Part shown: one piece after another, positions 28,204-37,790 of the stretch
How positions within the stretch are numbered: the stretch's first letter is position 1
How the letters are laid out: each line of letters opens with the position of its first letter
Assembly (NCBI GenBank): GCA_025964555.1
Contig: JAOPYQ010000034.1
Coordinates: 1 to 64,000 of the forward strand
Length of the DNA stretch: 64,000 nt
DNA from: Thermoleophilia bacterium
Lineage (GTDB): Bacteria > Actinomycetota > Thermoleophilia > Gaiellales > SKUG01
Direction of reading: 5' to 3'
Made by a program: the position numbers and the translations under genes
The notes under the pieces: generated by a model
The model's database searches: none
Seen by the model: the letters and a program-made list of their open reading frames with translations, nothing else
What the model was told of the DNA's origin: nothing

Positions 28204-28701
28204 ATGACGACAGCCGAGTTCACCAACGAGCAGGTCGACGAGGTCCTGGACCTGGTCGCCGAGTTCATGGAAGAGACGCTCGACGTGCTCGACGTCGACC
28301 CCGACACCGAGGTCGACCTCCGCTACGACGATGGCTACGTGTACGGCGACCTGGACGGGGACGAGGACGACATCGCGCTGGTGATCGGTCGCCGCGGCCA
28401 GACGCTCGACGCGATCCAGTACCTGCTCAACGCGATCGTGCAGAACAGCCTCGAGCACCCGATCCACGTGCAGCTCGACGCCCAGGGCTACCGCAAGCGC
28501 CGCGCACGACAGCTGGAGAAGGACGCCGACCGAGCGGTCAGCGAAGTTGCGCGCACCGGACGGCGCGTCGAACTCGAGCCGATGACGAGCTCCGAGCGCA
28601 AGGTGATCCACCAGTACCTCAAGGATGTCCCGGACATCCAGACCGTCAGCGCGGGGCGAGAGCCGAACCGCCGCCTGGCCGTCGAGCCCGCCCAGAACTA
28701 G
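28204..28701 (+). CDS. jag: Jag/KhpB RNA-binding protein (KH and R3H domains)
   Basis: This 165-residue protein has an N-terminal Jag-N-like acidic region, a KH domain with the GxxG loop VIGRRGQTLDAIQYLLN (about residue 62) and a C-terminal R3H domain (LEPMTSSERKVIHQYLKDVP). KhpB/EloR proteins bind RNA and influence cell elongation and division in Gram-positives. The location directly after yidC is conserved. Confidence 0.95.
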   Translation: MTTAEFTNEQVDEVLDLVAEFMEETLDVLDVDPDTEVDLRYDDGYVYGDLDGDEDDIALVIGRRGQTLDAIQYLLNAIVQNSLEHPIHVQLDAQGYRKRRARQLEKDADRAVSEVARTGRRVELEPMTSSERKVIHQYLKDVPDIQTVSAGREPNRRLAVEPAQN

Positions 28702-28723
28702 CTCCCTGCGGCCCGCGACGAAC

Positions 28724-28739
28724 CGTTTCACGTGAAACC
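28724..28739. promoter_or_regulatory. parS centromere site 2 (overlapping rsmG start)
   Basis: CGTTTCACGTGAAACC contains the perfect 14-bp core GTTTCACGTGAAAC (28725-28738). The rsmG start codon GTG lies inside the palindrome, so ParB binding would cover the translation start region. Confidence 0.88.
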
Positions 28740-29370
28740 CCTGCACGACCAGTACGTCGAACTGGTGCGAAGCGGGCCCAACGGCCTGTTCTCGCGCGGC
28801 GATCTCGACCGGCTCAAGGCTCACGTCGAGGACGGCATCGCGGGCTCTGAAATCCTCGCCGAGCTTGCTGCATCGTCGATCGTCGACGTTGGCTCAGGCG
28901 GCGGCGTTCCGGGCGTCCAGCTCGCGATCGAACTTCCGGATGCGGCAGTGCACCTGGTCGAGTCCCAGCAGTGGAAAGCCGAGTTCCTCCTCACGTGCGC
29001 GCACGCGCTCGATCTCGACTCGAGGTTGAGCATCCACGCCGTGCGAGCCGAGGAAGCCCACCAGGCCGTCGGTCGCGAGCTGCTCGATGCCGGGACCGCC
29101 CGGGCGCTCGCAGCACCGGCTGTCGTGGCCGAGTACCTGTCGCCGCTGGTGCGGGTCGGCGGGCACCTGGTGCTGTGGTCCACCTCGTCGCAGGCGGAGG
29201 ATCCGCTGGTCGCCCCACACGAGCTGCTTGGGCTGGGCGAGCCGCGGGTCGTGCCGTGTCCCACCGCCCTGCGCAGCGACGGCGTGCGGATCGTGTGGCC
29301 GAAGGTCGCGGCCTGCTCCGAGCGGGTGCCGCGCCGCGTCGGCGTCGCCGCCCGCAAGCCGCTGCGCTGA
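28732..29370 (+). CDS. rsmG: 16S rRNA (guanine527-N7)-methyltransferase RsmG
   Basis: This 212-residue SAM-dependent methyltransferase methylates G527 of 16S rRNA. The SAM motif is SIVDVGSGGGVPGVQLAIELP (read in part, about residues 47-66), followed by VESQQWKAEFL and a GTARALAAPAVVAEYLSPL segment typical of GidB. The start is GTG 28732 inside a parS site. No ribosome binding site is visible, so initiation may depend on upstream coupling to jag (31-nt gap). Confidence 0.94.
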   Translation: MKPLHDQYVELVRSGPNGLFSRGDLDRLKAHVEDGIAGSEILAELAASSIVDVGSGGGVPGVQLAIELPDAAVHLVESQQWKAEFLLTCAHALDLDSRLSIHAVRAEEAHQAVGRELLDAGTARALAAPAVVAEYLSPLVRVGGHLVLWSTSSQAEDPLVAPHELLGLGEPRVVPCPTALRSDGVRIVWPKVAACSERVPRRVGVAARKPLR

Positions 29371-29439
29371 GCCGCGAGACGGCTCCTGACCAGAAGCCGC
29401 CACGAAATCGACGCAACCCACGAATCCGTCGAGGTTCCG

Positions 29440-30459
29440 ATGCCTCGCGCGCGATCGCGCGCACGTACGAGGGCTGCGTCCGACGGCGCCGTCACAGTTC
29501 TCGGCATGGAGATTCCGCAGCCCACCACCGCATCCCGCAAGCGAGCCGGCCTTTCGATGCTGCTCGGCACCCCCGTTCCGGTCCCGGTCGACGCGCCGCC
29601 GCCAGCCGACAGCGGCCTGTTGGCACTGCGCCTGGACGAGATCCATCGCAACGAGGCACAGCCGCGGACGGTGTTCGACTCCGACGCGATCCACTCGCTC
29701 GCCACGTCGATCGAGGCGAACGGCATCATCCAGCCGATCGCCGTGCGCCCCCGCGAGGCGGGTGGCTACGAGATCATCGCCGGCGAGCGCCGCTGGCTCG
29801 CCGCGCAGCGCGTCGGCCTCGCCACGATCCCGGCTGTCCTGCACCACGTGGACGAGCGCGAGACGCTCGTGCTGGCGCTCGTGGAGAACCTGGTGCGCGA
29901 GGACCTGTCCCCGCTCGAGACGGCCCGCGCCTACGCCGCGCTGCAGGACGAGTTCGGCATGTCGATCGCCGAGCTCGCGCGCTCCGTCGGTCGCAGTCGC
30001 CCGGCGGTCTCCAACTCGCTCCGCCTGCTCGAGCTTCCCGACGAGGTGCTCGCGCTGCTGGAGCAGCGACGCCTCACCGAGGGCCACGGGCGTGCGTTGC
30101 TGGGCTGCAGCGACCGCCTGCGCCTGCAGAAGCTCGCCCGTCTCACCCTCGACCGGAGCCTGACGGTTCGACAGCTCGAGGCTGCGGTGCGCGAGGAGGA
30201 GCAGGCCCGCGCCGACGGCGCCAGCCCGCGCCGCGTGAAGCGCTCCAAGTGGAACCTCGATCCGGACACCGAGCTCGTCGATCGCGTCGATCGCCTGGCC
30301 GAGCAGCTCCTCGGTGTGCGTGGTCGCATCAAGCTCGGCGACCAGGGCGCCAAGCTGGAGCTGCACTGCGACCAGCCCTCGGACCTGTTCGAGCTCGTGG
30401 ACCGACTCGAAGCCGCACTGCGGCTCTCTGGACCGGTGGCCATTCGCGGCGCTGCGTGA
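29440..30459 (+). CDS. parB: Chromosome partitioning protein ParB
   Basis: This 339-residue CTP-dependent clamp loads at parS and organises the origin. The N-terminal ParB/Srx domain has the CTP-binding GERRWLAAQ motif near residue 115 and ENLVREDLSPLETA. A helix-turn-helix (SIAELARSVGRSRPAVSNSLRLLELP) and a C-terminal dimerisation region follow. GAGG 5 nt before ATG 29440 supports this start; ATG 29506 (MEIPQPTT) is an alternative. ParA, normally encoded just upstream between rsmG and parB, is absent: only 69 nt separate the genes. Confidence 0.95.
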   Translation: MPRARSRARTRAASDGAVTVLGMEIPQPTTASRKRAGLSMLLGTPVPVPVDAPPPADSGLLALRLDEIHRNEAQPRTVFDSDAIHSLATSIEANGIIQPIAVRPREAGGYEIIAGERRWLAAQRVGLATIPAVLHHVDERETLVLALVENLVREDLSPLETARAYAALQDEFGMSIAELARSVGRSRPAVSNSLRLLELPDEVLALLEQRRLTEGHGRALLGCSDRLRLQKLARLTLDRSLTVRQLEAAVREEEQARADGASPRRVKRSKWNLDPDTELVDRVDRLAEQLLGVRGRIKLGDQGAKLELHCDQPSDLFELVDRLEAALRLSGPVAIRGAA

Positions 30460-30518
30460 CGCGCCGCGCCCGTCGCGCGTGACGTCGCTCATGACGCTGT
30501 GGCATACTTCCCAGCCGC

Positions 30519-30592
30519 GGGCGTATAGCTCAGTTGGTTAGAGCGCATCTCTGATAAGGATGAGGTCCCTGGTTCGAATCCAGGTACGCCCA
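30519..30592 (+). tRNA. tRNA-Ile (GAT)
   Basis: This is a 74-nt cloverleaf: acceptor GGGCGTA/TACGCCC, D arm GCTC...GAGC, anticodon stem CATCT/GGATG with loop CTGATAA (anticodon GAT), and T arm CCTGG-TTCGAAT-CCAGG. The 3' CCA is not encoded. CATACT about 11 nt upstream may be its -10 box. Confidence 0.96.
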
Positions 30593-30598
30593 CCTCGC

Positions 30599-30623
30599 AC
30601 CACCCGGCCTCGTGCCGGGTGGT
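30599..30623 (+). terminator. Hairpin after tRNA-Ile
   Basis: A perfect 10-bp stem (30599-30608 with 30614-30623, ACCACCCGGC and its complement) has a 5-nt loop and is followed by TGCGTTTCT. The T-tract is short. Confidence 0.65.
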
Positions 30624-30655
30624 TGCGTTTCTGCCACAGGGGGAAGACGCTCGAC

Positions 30656-31138
30656 ATGCTCGAGATGGTGATTTACGGGGTGAGCTTCGACATGGTCGGC
30701 AAGCAGCCGATCGTGCTGCTCAAGACGCTGGCCGGCAATCGGTTCCTGCCGATCTGGATCGGCCACCCCGAAGCAGCGGCGATCCTGATGCGCCTGCAGG
30801 ACGCTCGTCCGCCACGCCCGGCGACACACGACCTCATGTGCAATGCGCTCGAGGAGCTCGGGGCGGAGGTCACCCAGGTCGCGATCACCGACCTGCGCGA
30901 CAACACGTTCTTCGCCCAGGTGACGGTGTCCAACGGCATCGACGAGCACGAGCTCGACTCGCGCCCCTCCGACGCGCTCGCGCTCGCGGTGCGAGCCGAA
31001 GCCCCGATCTTCGCCGCGGAACAGATCGTCATGGACAGCGGCATCGAGTTCGAGCAGGACGCGATCGGCGACACCGACGAGATGGTCGAGAAGTTCCGGA
31101 CCTTCCTCGACGACGTCACGCCCGATGATTTCGCGTAG
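30656..31138 (+). CDS. Bifunctional nuclease family protein (DUF151)
   Basis: This 160-residue protein has the BFN/DUF151 fold signature: LEMVIYGVSFDMVGKQPIVLLK, PIWIGHPEAAAILMRLQ and SRPSDALALAVRAEAPIFA (each read in part). Plant members have DNase and RNase activity; mycobacterial and Bacteroides members are less studied. The acidic C-terminus is common. AGGGGGAAG, 9 nt before ATG 30656, decides the start. An in-frame extension into the tRNA is rejected. Confidence 0.9.
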   Translation: MLEMVIYGVSFDMVGKQPIVLLKTLAGNRFLPIWIGHPEAAAILMRLQDARPPRPATHDLMCNALEELGAEVTQVAITDLRDNTFFAQVTVSNGIDEHELDSRPSDALALAVRAEAPIFAAEQIVMDSGIEFEQDAIGDTDEMVEKFRTFLDDVTPDDFA

Positions 31139-31225
31139 CCACCGCTGACGCTTCGGCATCCGCACGAGCGCGGCCCGGAACGGCCGTTGGTCTCGTCGCT
31201 GCACCCTCACGCGTCAGGGCGCGCG

Positions 31226-31231
31226 TAGAAT
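31226..31231 (+). promoter_or_regulatory. Leaderless -10 hexamer for the penicillin-binding protein gene
   Basis: TAGAAT lies 7 nt before ATG 31239. It overlaps the alternative ATG 31230, which argues for the downstream start. Confidence 0.5.
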
Positions 31232-31238
31232 GTCGGCG

Positions 31239-33401
<2,163 letters not shown>

Positions 33402-33412
33402 CCCCCCGGGCG

Positions 33413-33437
33413 GCTGCGGCCACCCAGCGGCCGCAGC
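33413..33437 (+). terminator. GC-rich hairpin after the penicillin-binding protein gene
   Basis: A perfect 9-bp stem, GCTGCGGCC (33413-33421) with GGCCGCAGC (33429-33437), has a 7-nt loop and starts 12 nt after the stop codon. There is no T-tract. Confidence 0.5.
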
Positions 33438-33494
33438 AGGCACGCACGGGCGCTGCTGCGGGCCTGCTCGCGCGCACGAGCCGAGGAACCGGTG

Positions 33495-34274
33495 ATGGTC
33501 CACCTGCGCCGAGATTCGCTCGTGCACCTCACCGAGGCTGCCGCGGCGGTCGCGTTGAGCGTGCTGCTCGGAAACGTGCGCCTGGTCGAGCTGCCCAACG
33601 GCGGCTCCATCGCCCTCGCAGCACTGCCGCTGCTCGCGCTGGCGATCACGCGCGGTCCACGCATCGGCATCCTCGCCGGCACGTGCGCAGGCGTCGCGCA
33701 CGCGCTGTCAGGCGGCACGATCATCCATCCCGCCCAACTCGCACTCGACTACCTGCTCGCCTACGCGGCGCTCGGAGCAGCGGGCATCGCGCTCGGTCGG
33801 GGCACGTCGCGAGCGAGGCTGGCGCCGGCGATCGTGCTCGCGATGTCGCTGCACCTCGCCGCGATGGTGGTGAGCGGCGTCATCTTCTTCTCCACCGTCG
33901 CCGGCGGTGCCGCGATCACCTACGCACTCGGCTACAACGCCCTCACCGTCGTGCCCGAGACGCTGCTGGCGATCTGGCTCGTCCCACCACTGGTGCGCGC
34001 CGTTGCCCGCGCCAACCCAGCCGACGGTTGGCGCCGCGGACTGCTGGCGCCGCCGGTCGCAACCACACGCACGCCGCGCCTGCACGCGCCTGCACGAACT
34101 GCACTGACTGCACCGACTGACATCACGACCCGGGAGACGACGAAGCGGCTGACACATGCTCGTGTCAGCCGCCCCTCGGCGAGTGTCAGTGCCGTTCGGC
34201 ACGCCCCGCCTGCATTCGTTCGCGAGGCACCGTTCGCGCCGCGCGCAGCGCAGGAACGCCGATCCCTCAGTTGA
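33495..34274 (+). CDS. ThiT-like thiamine transporter S-component (ECF family)
   Basis: This 259-residue membrane protein has about six helices. The ThiT hallmark NGGSIALAALPLLALAITRGPRIG (read in part, about residue 35) and HPAQLALDYLLAYAALG match substrate-binding S-components that capture thiamine and dock to an EcfAA'T module. No Ecf genes are nearby, as is usual for group II S-components. The last 65 residues after the final helix are a hydrophilic Ala/Arg/Thr-rich extension not typical of ThiT (about 190 residues). They overlap the convergent response-regulator gene by 8 nt, so the reading frame may simply have lost its original stop. GAGGAA before ATG 33495 sets the start. Confidence 0.82.
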   Translation: MVHLRRDSLVHLTEAAAAVALSVLLGNVRLVELPNGGSIALAALPLLALAITRGPRIGILAGTCAGVAHALSGGTIIHPAQLALDYLLAYAALGAAGIALGRGTSRARLAPAIVLAMSLHLAAMVVSGVIFFSTVAGGAAITYALGYNALTVVPETLLAIWLVPPLVRAVARANPADGWRRGLLAPPVATTRTPRLHAPARTALTAPTDITTRETTKRLTHARVSRPSASVSAVRHAPPAFVREAPFAPRAAQERRSLS

Positions 34275-34920
34275 GGAACCAGCCCTTCTGCGTGGCGAAG
34301 CTCGCCGCCTCGGCGCGGTTGCGCACGCCGAGCTTGCGGAAGATCTCCGTCGCGGCGCGACGCACCGTTCGGCCCGACAGGTAGAGCTGCTGGCAGATCT
34401 CCTGGTTGGTGAAGCCCTGCGAGATGAGGCGCAGCACGTTCCACTCGCGGTCGGTGAGGTTGTACGGGCGACCCTGCGCCGCCGTCTCACGCAGTCGCGA
34501 CCAGAGCATCGCCTCCAGGTCCGGCTTGAGCGGCGGGCGCCCACCGGCCGCAACGACCTTCACGGCCGTCGCGATCTCCTCGAGCGAGGAGTCCTTGAGC
34601 ACGTACGCCGCTGCGCCGGCCTGGTTGGCCTCGAACAGGTCGTCCGGATCCTCGGAATAGGTGAGCACCACGCAGCGCGTGTTGGGATGCCCCTCCATCA
34701 CGTTGCGGATCAGGTTGAGGCCCTGTTCTCGATCGGGCATCTTGAGGTCCGTGAGCACCACCGACGGGCGATGCCGCGCAACATTGCGCAGCACGCTCGA
34801 CGGATCACTGCACGCAGCGACGATCTCGAGGCCGGGCTGCTGGCCCAGGCCGCGCCTGAGTCCCTCCAGCACGACGGGGTGGTCGTCGACGACGATGACG
34901 CTGACCTGGGGCTCAGACAT
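34267..34920 (-). CDS. NarL/FixJ-type response regulator
   Basis: This 217-residue protein has a receiver domain (VSVIVVDDHPVVLEG, phospho-acceptor Asp in VVLTDLKMPD, Lys in YVLKDSS) and a LuxR-type HTH near the C-terminus (LTDREWNVLRLISQGFTNQEIC, LSGRTVRRAATEIFRKLGV). It starts 8 nt before the end of the kinase gene, so the pair is translationally coupled. ATG 34920 is preceded by AAGGAAGGA-like sequence. Target genes are unknown; the co-transcribed sortase suggests surface functions. Confidence 0.93.
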   Translation of the reverse strand: MSEPQVSVIVVDDHPVVLEGLRRGLGQQPGLEIVAACSDPSSVLRNVARHRPSVVLTDLKMPDREQGLNLIRNVMEGHPNTRCVVLTYSEDPDDLFEANQAGAAAYVLKDSSLEEIATAVKVVAAGGRPPLKPDLEAMLWSRLRETAAQGRPYNLTDREWNVLRLISQGFTNQEICQQLYLSGRTVRRAATEIFRKLGVRNRAEAASFATQKGWFLN

Positions 34921-36943
34921 GGGCCGGGGTCCTTCCTTGCTGTGGAGTTGGGTCTGCCAGTGTGTGCACGATGTCGCGAAGTCGCTGCTTGAGCTCGGTG
35001 CTCTCGCTGGTGAGGCGCGCCGCTGCCTGGGCGAAGGCCTCGTCGTCGTCAGGAGTGTCCGTGGCAAGCTCGCGCGCGTGGCGTTCGAGCTCCTCCAGAC
35101 GTTCGGTGAGCTGGTCGCGCATCCTGCCTGAGAGGCCATGTCGCAACCGCGCGAGCGCCTGGTAGCGCACGCGAATCTGGAGCGTCTCGAGCCGATCGAG
35201 CAGCTTCGCGCCCTGCACCGCCGCCATGCCGAGCAGCGCGATGTCGGTCACGTGCACGAGCGACGCCCGCAGTTCGTCGTCGGAAAGGCGCCCCACGAGC
35301 TCCATGAGCGCCGTCGACGCCACCACGACCCCGAGCATCGCCCACGACGCGCGCGCCGCGCCGCGGCGACCGCTCACCACGCCCACGCCGAGCAGCACGA
35401 GCGGCGCATACAGCAGCATGATCGGCGCGATGTTCCAGAACAGCACCGCGCCGTAGGCGATGCCGGTCCCGACCGAGTACCAGATCGCCGGCGCCGCGCC
35501 CGCCTGCAGCACCCGCCGGATCGGCGTCGACAGCACGGCCACCGCGACCACGTCGAGCAGCACCGCCGCCGCGATGAGCAGCGTGCCGAGGCCACCGTCA
35601 CCGGTCAGCACGTTCGATCCCAGCTCCACGATCGCCACCACGCCGAGCGCCACGCGCAGCGCCATCAGCAGCGTCCACACGTTCGCGCGCAGCTTCGACG
35701 CGTCGCGCTCGAGCACGTCCTCGGTGGCATCGATCGGAATCGGTACCTGCAGTCGTACGCGCGTACCGAAGCCGGGCTGCGATGCGATCACGACCTCGCC
35801 GCCACAGATGCGCGCGCGCTCGGCCATCTCACGAAGGCCGTAGTGGCCTTCCTTCTCGGTGATCGTGCCGGGCGGGTTGTCGAAGCCGACCCCGTCGTCG
35901 GTGATCGACAGCACGAGCAGGTCGTCGGTGACGTCGAGCGCGATCTCGATGCTGCCCGCATGCCCGTTCTTGACGGCGTTGTTGACGCACTCGCCGGCCA
36001 CCGCAACCACGTGCGGGCGCATCCACGGGGGCACGCGCGACGCATCGCCGGTGGTGTCGACGGCGACCTGCACGCTCGCCTGCTGGCCCATCCGGCGCGC
36101 CTCCTGCCGGATCACGCTCGCGACGTTGGTGCCGACCATCGGTTCGTCCCCGACGCGGAACAGGTCCTTGAGCATGCGCAGCGAGTCGCGGTAGCCGTCG
36201 GCGAGCGACAGCAGCCGTGAGGCGGCGTGCTCGTCGCGCCCGACCGCCTGCACGGCCTGCACCTCGAAGTGCATGCCGCTGAGCGCCTGGCCGAGCCGAT
36301 CGTGCAGGTCGCGGCGATAGCGCCCGCGCTCACGGCTGATCTCGGTGGCGATCTCGAGCGCGCCGATTCGGTGGGCGACGGTGAAGAAGCCGCTCGTCGC
36401 GAGCGAGAAGAACAGGAACAGGCTCAACGTGCCCGTGATGCCGGCAGGCCGGTCGACGCCACCCTCGCCGATCGCCACGATCGCCAGGAACGCTGCCGAG
36501 CAGGCGCCGCCCGCGATGAACGCATCGATCGGTCGGTGCGCCGCCCAGCTCACCGCGCTCGAGCAGGCGTACGCAGCGAGCAGCGACAGCGTCGCATCGT
36601 CGCCCGCGATCGCGAGCAGCGCGATGCACGCGGTGAGGTCGACGACGAGCACCACGCGCCGCATGAACGGCTGCGTGGGCGGTGCGAGGGCCGGCAGGAT
36701 GCTGACGATCGTCCACACGGCCGCCGCGGCGAATGGCAGCCACGCATCGCTCGATGCGAGCCCCGCGACGATCGCCACGACCACTTCCACGCAGATGAGC
36801 AGGCGCCACGTCAGCACCCACGTGAACACGTTCGGCGCCCACGCACTCTGCGCCGCGCCATCGGCGCTCATGCCGGTCGGTGCCTGCGCGGTCGGTGCCT
36901 GCGGCATCGGCGCATACGCGCCTGACGAGGTGCCCCCGCTCAC
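34913..36943 (-). CDS. Sensor histidine kinase with duplicated membrane/helical module
   Basis: This 676-residue kinase has a Pro/Ala-rich N-terminus and about six transmembrane helices (residues 40-195). A HisKA_3-type domain follows with phospho-acceptor His in RRDLHDRLGQALSGMHFEV (about 210). The HATPase domain has the N box ECVNNAVKNGHAG (about 314), DDGVGFDNPPG and HYGLREMAERARICGGEV. After the kinase core come a further five or so transmembrane helices (about 430-560). A second helical segment (ARLRHGLSGRMRDQLTERLEE...) resembles a dimerisation helix but has no following ATPase. The start GTG 36943 overlaps the sortase stop (GTGA), and the stop overlaps the response regulator start. Confidence 0.92.
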   Translation of the reverse strand: MSGGTSSGAYAPMPQAPTAQAPTGMSADGAAQSAWAPNVFTWVLTWRLLICVEVVVAIVAGLASSDAWLPFAAAAVWTIVSILPALAPPTQPFMRRVVLVVDLTACIALLAIAGDDATLSLLAAYACSSAVSWAAHRPIDAFIAGGACSAAFLAIVAIGEGGVDRPAGITGTLSLFLFFSLATSGFFTVAHRIGALEIATEISRERGRYRRDLHDRLGQALSGMHFEVQAVQAVGRDEHAASRLLSLADGYRDSLRMLKDLFRVGDEPMVGTNVASVIRQEARRMGQQASVQVAVDTTGDASRVPPWMRPHVVAVAGECVNNAVKNGHAGSIEIALDVTDDLLVLSITDDGVGFDNPPGTITEKEGHYGLREMAERARICGGEVVIASQPGFGTRVRLQVPIPIDATEDVLERDASKLRANVWTLLMALRVALGVVAIVELGSNVLTGDGGLGTLLIAAAVLLDVVAVAVLSTPIRRVLQAGAAPAIWYSVGTGIAYGAVLFWNIAPIMLLYAPLVLLGVGVVSGRRGAARASWAMLGVVVASTALMELVGRLSDDELRASLVHVTDIALLGMAAVQGAKLLDRLETLQIRVRYQALARLRHGLSGRMRDQLTERLEELERHARELATDTPDDDEAFAQAAARLTSESTELKQRLRDIVHTLADPTPQQGRTPAHV

Positions 36944-37674
36944 GCGAGGCCACCTGCCAGCTCGACCTTCGACAGGCGGGCATAGACCGCGATGCGCTTC
37001 GCGGCCGAGTACTTCGGATGGCACGCGGTCAGCACCAGGTGCTCGCAGGTGCCGTTGCACTGCCGGGTGTTCTTCACGCGCTGACGCCCCGCGCGCGTGG
37101 GCTCGGCGGCTCCGTACTCGAGGATCGACCAGTCGTTGGGCGTGATGATCTCGGTGTGCGTCACCGTGTAGGTGAAGCGCCCGTAGGTCATCGTCAGGAT
37201 GATCGGGTCGCCCGCCTTGAGGTTGTCGATGTTGAGGAACGGCGCCCCGAACGTGGTGCGGTGCCCGGCGATCGCGACCGCGCGACCCGATCCGGGAAAC
37301 AGCGTCTCGCGATACAGCCCCGGCCCCTTTTCCAGGTCCGGGTGTCGCGCGCCGTGCACGAAGAACTTCTTCATCCCGATCCTGGGGATGCGGATCTGCC
37401 CGGCGACCTCACCGAGCGGCGTGGCCTTGCGGGCGAGCGCGGCCGCGCGGCGCGTGAGCAGTGGATCGAGGCCTGCGTCGGTGAGTTCGGAGCCGGTGGA
37501 TTCGGTCGCCGCGAACGCGCGGGCGAGCTGCTTCTGGTCGCCGTTCTCGCTCAGGCGCGTGAACGGATCGCCCCACACGACGGTGACGGCCACGAACAGG
37601 AGCAGTCCGACGCCCGTGGCGATGAGCCCGGTGCCGAAGATGCGTGCAATATCCGGATAGGTGAGACGATTCAT
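36940..37674 (-). CDS. Class E-like sortase
   Basis: This 244-residue membrane-anchored transpeptidase has an N-terminal helix (ARIFGTGLIATGVGLLLFVAVTVV). Its catalytic triad is recognisable: His in AIAGHRTTFGAPF (about 136), Cys in LVLTACHPKYSA (about 215) and Arg in AKRIAVYARL (about 223). The HGARHPDLEKGPGLYRETLFPG segment is typical of actinobacterial housekeeping (SrtE-type) sortases, which link LAxTG proteins or pilins to peptidoglycan. No substrate with an obvious sorting signal is encoded in the window. It is the first of three overlapping genes with a two-component system, 116 nt after the M28-like gene. Start ATG 37674 precedes the helix directly. Confidence 0.9.
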   Translation of the reverse strand: MNRLTYPDIARIFGTGLIATGVGLLLFVAVTVVWGDPFTRLSENGDQKQLARAFAATESTGSELTDAGLDPLLTRRAAALARKATPLGEVAGQIRIPRIGMKKFFVHGARHPDLEKGPGLYRETLFPGSGRAVAIAGHRTTFGAPFLNIDNLKAGDPIILTMTYGRFTYTVTHTEIITPNDWSILEYGAAEPTRAGRQRVKNTRQCNGTCEHLVLTACHPKYSAAKRIAVYARLSKVELAGGLA

Positions 37675-37790
37675 GACGACGCTTCGCCGATGCGTTCCCT
37701 GAAGTTCCAGAGGACCGTGACGCACCCGCATGGCCGTGATCGGCCACGGCTGCGGCCGCGTGAGGCCTCATGCGTGGCCTCCTACCCGTG

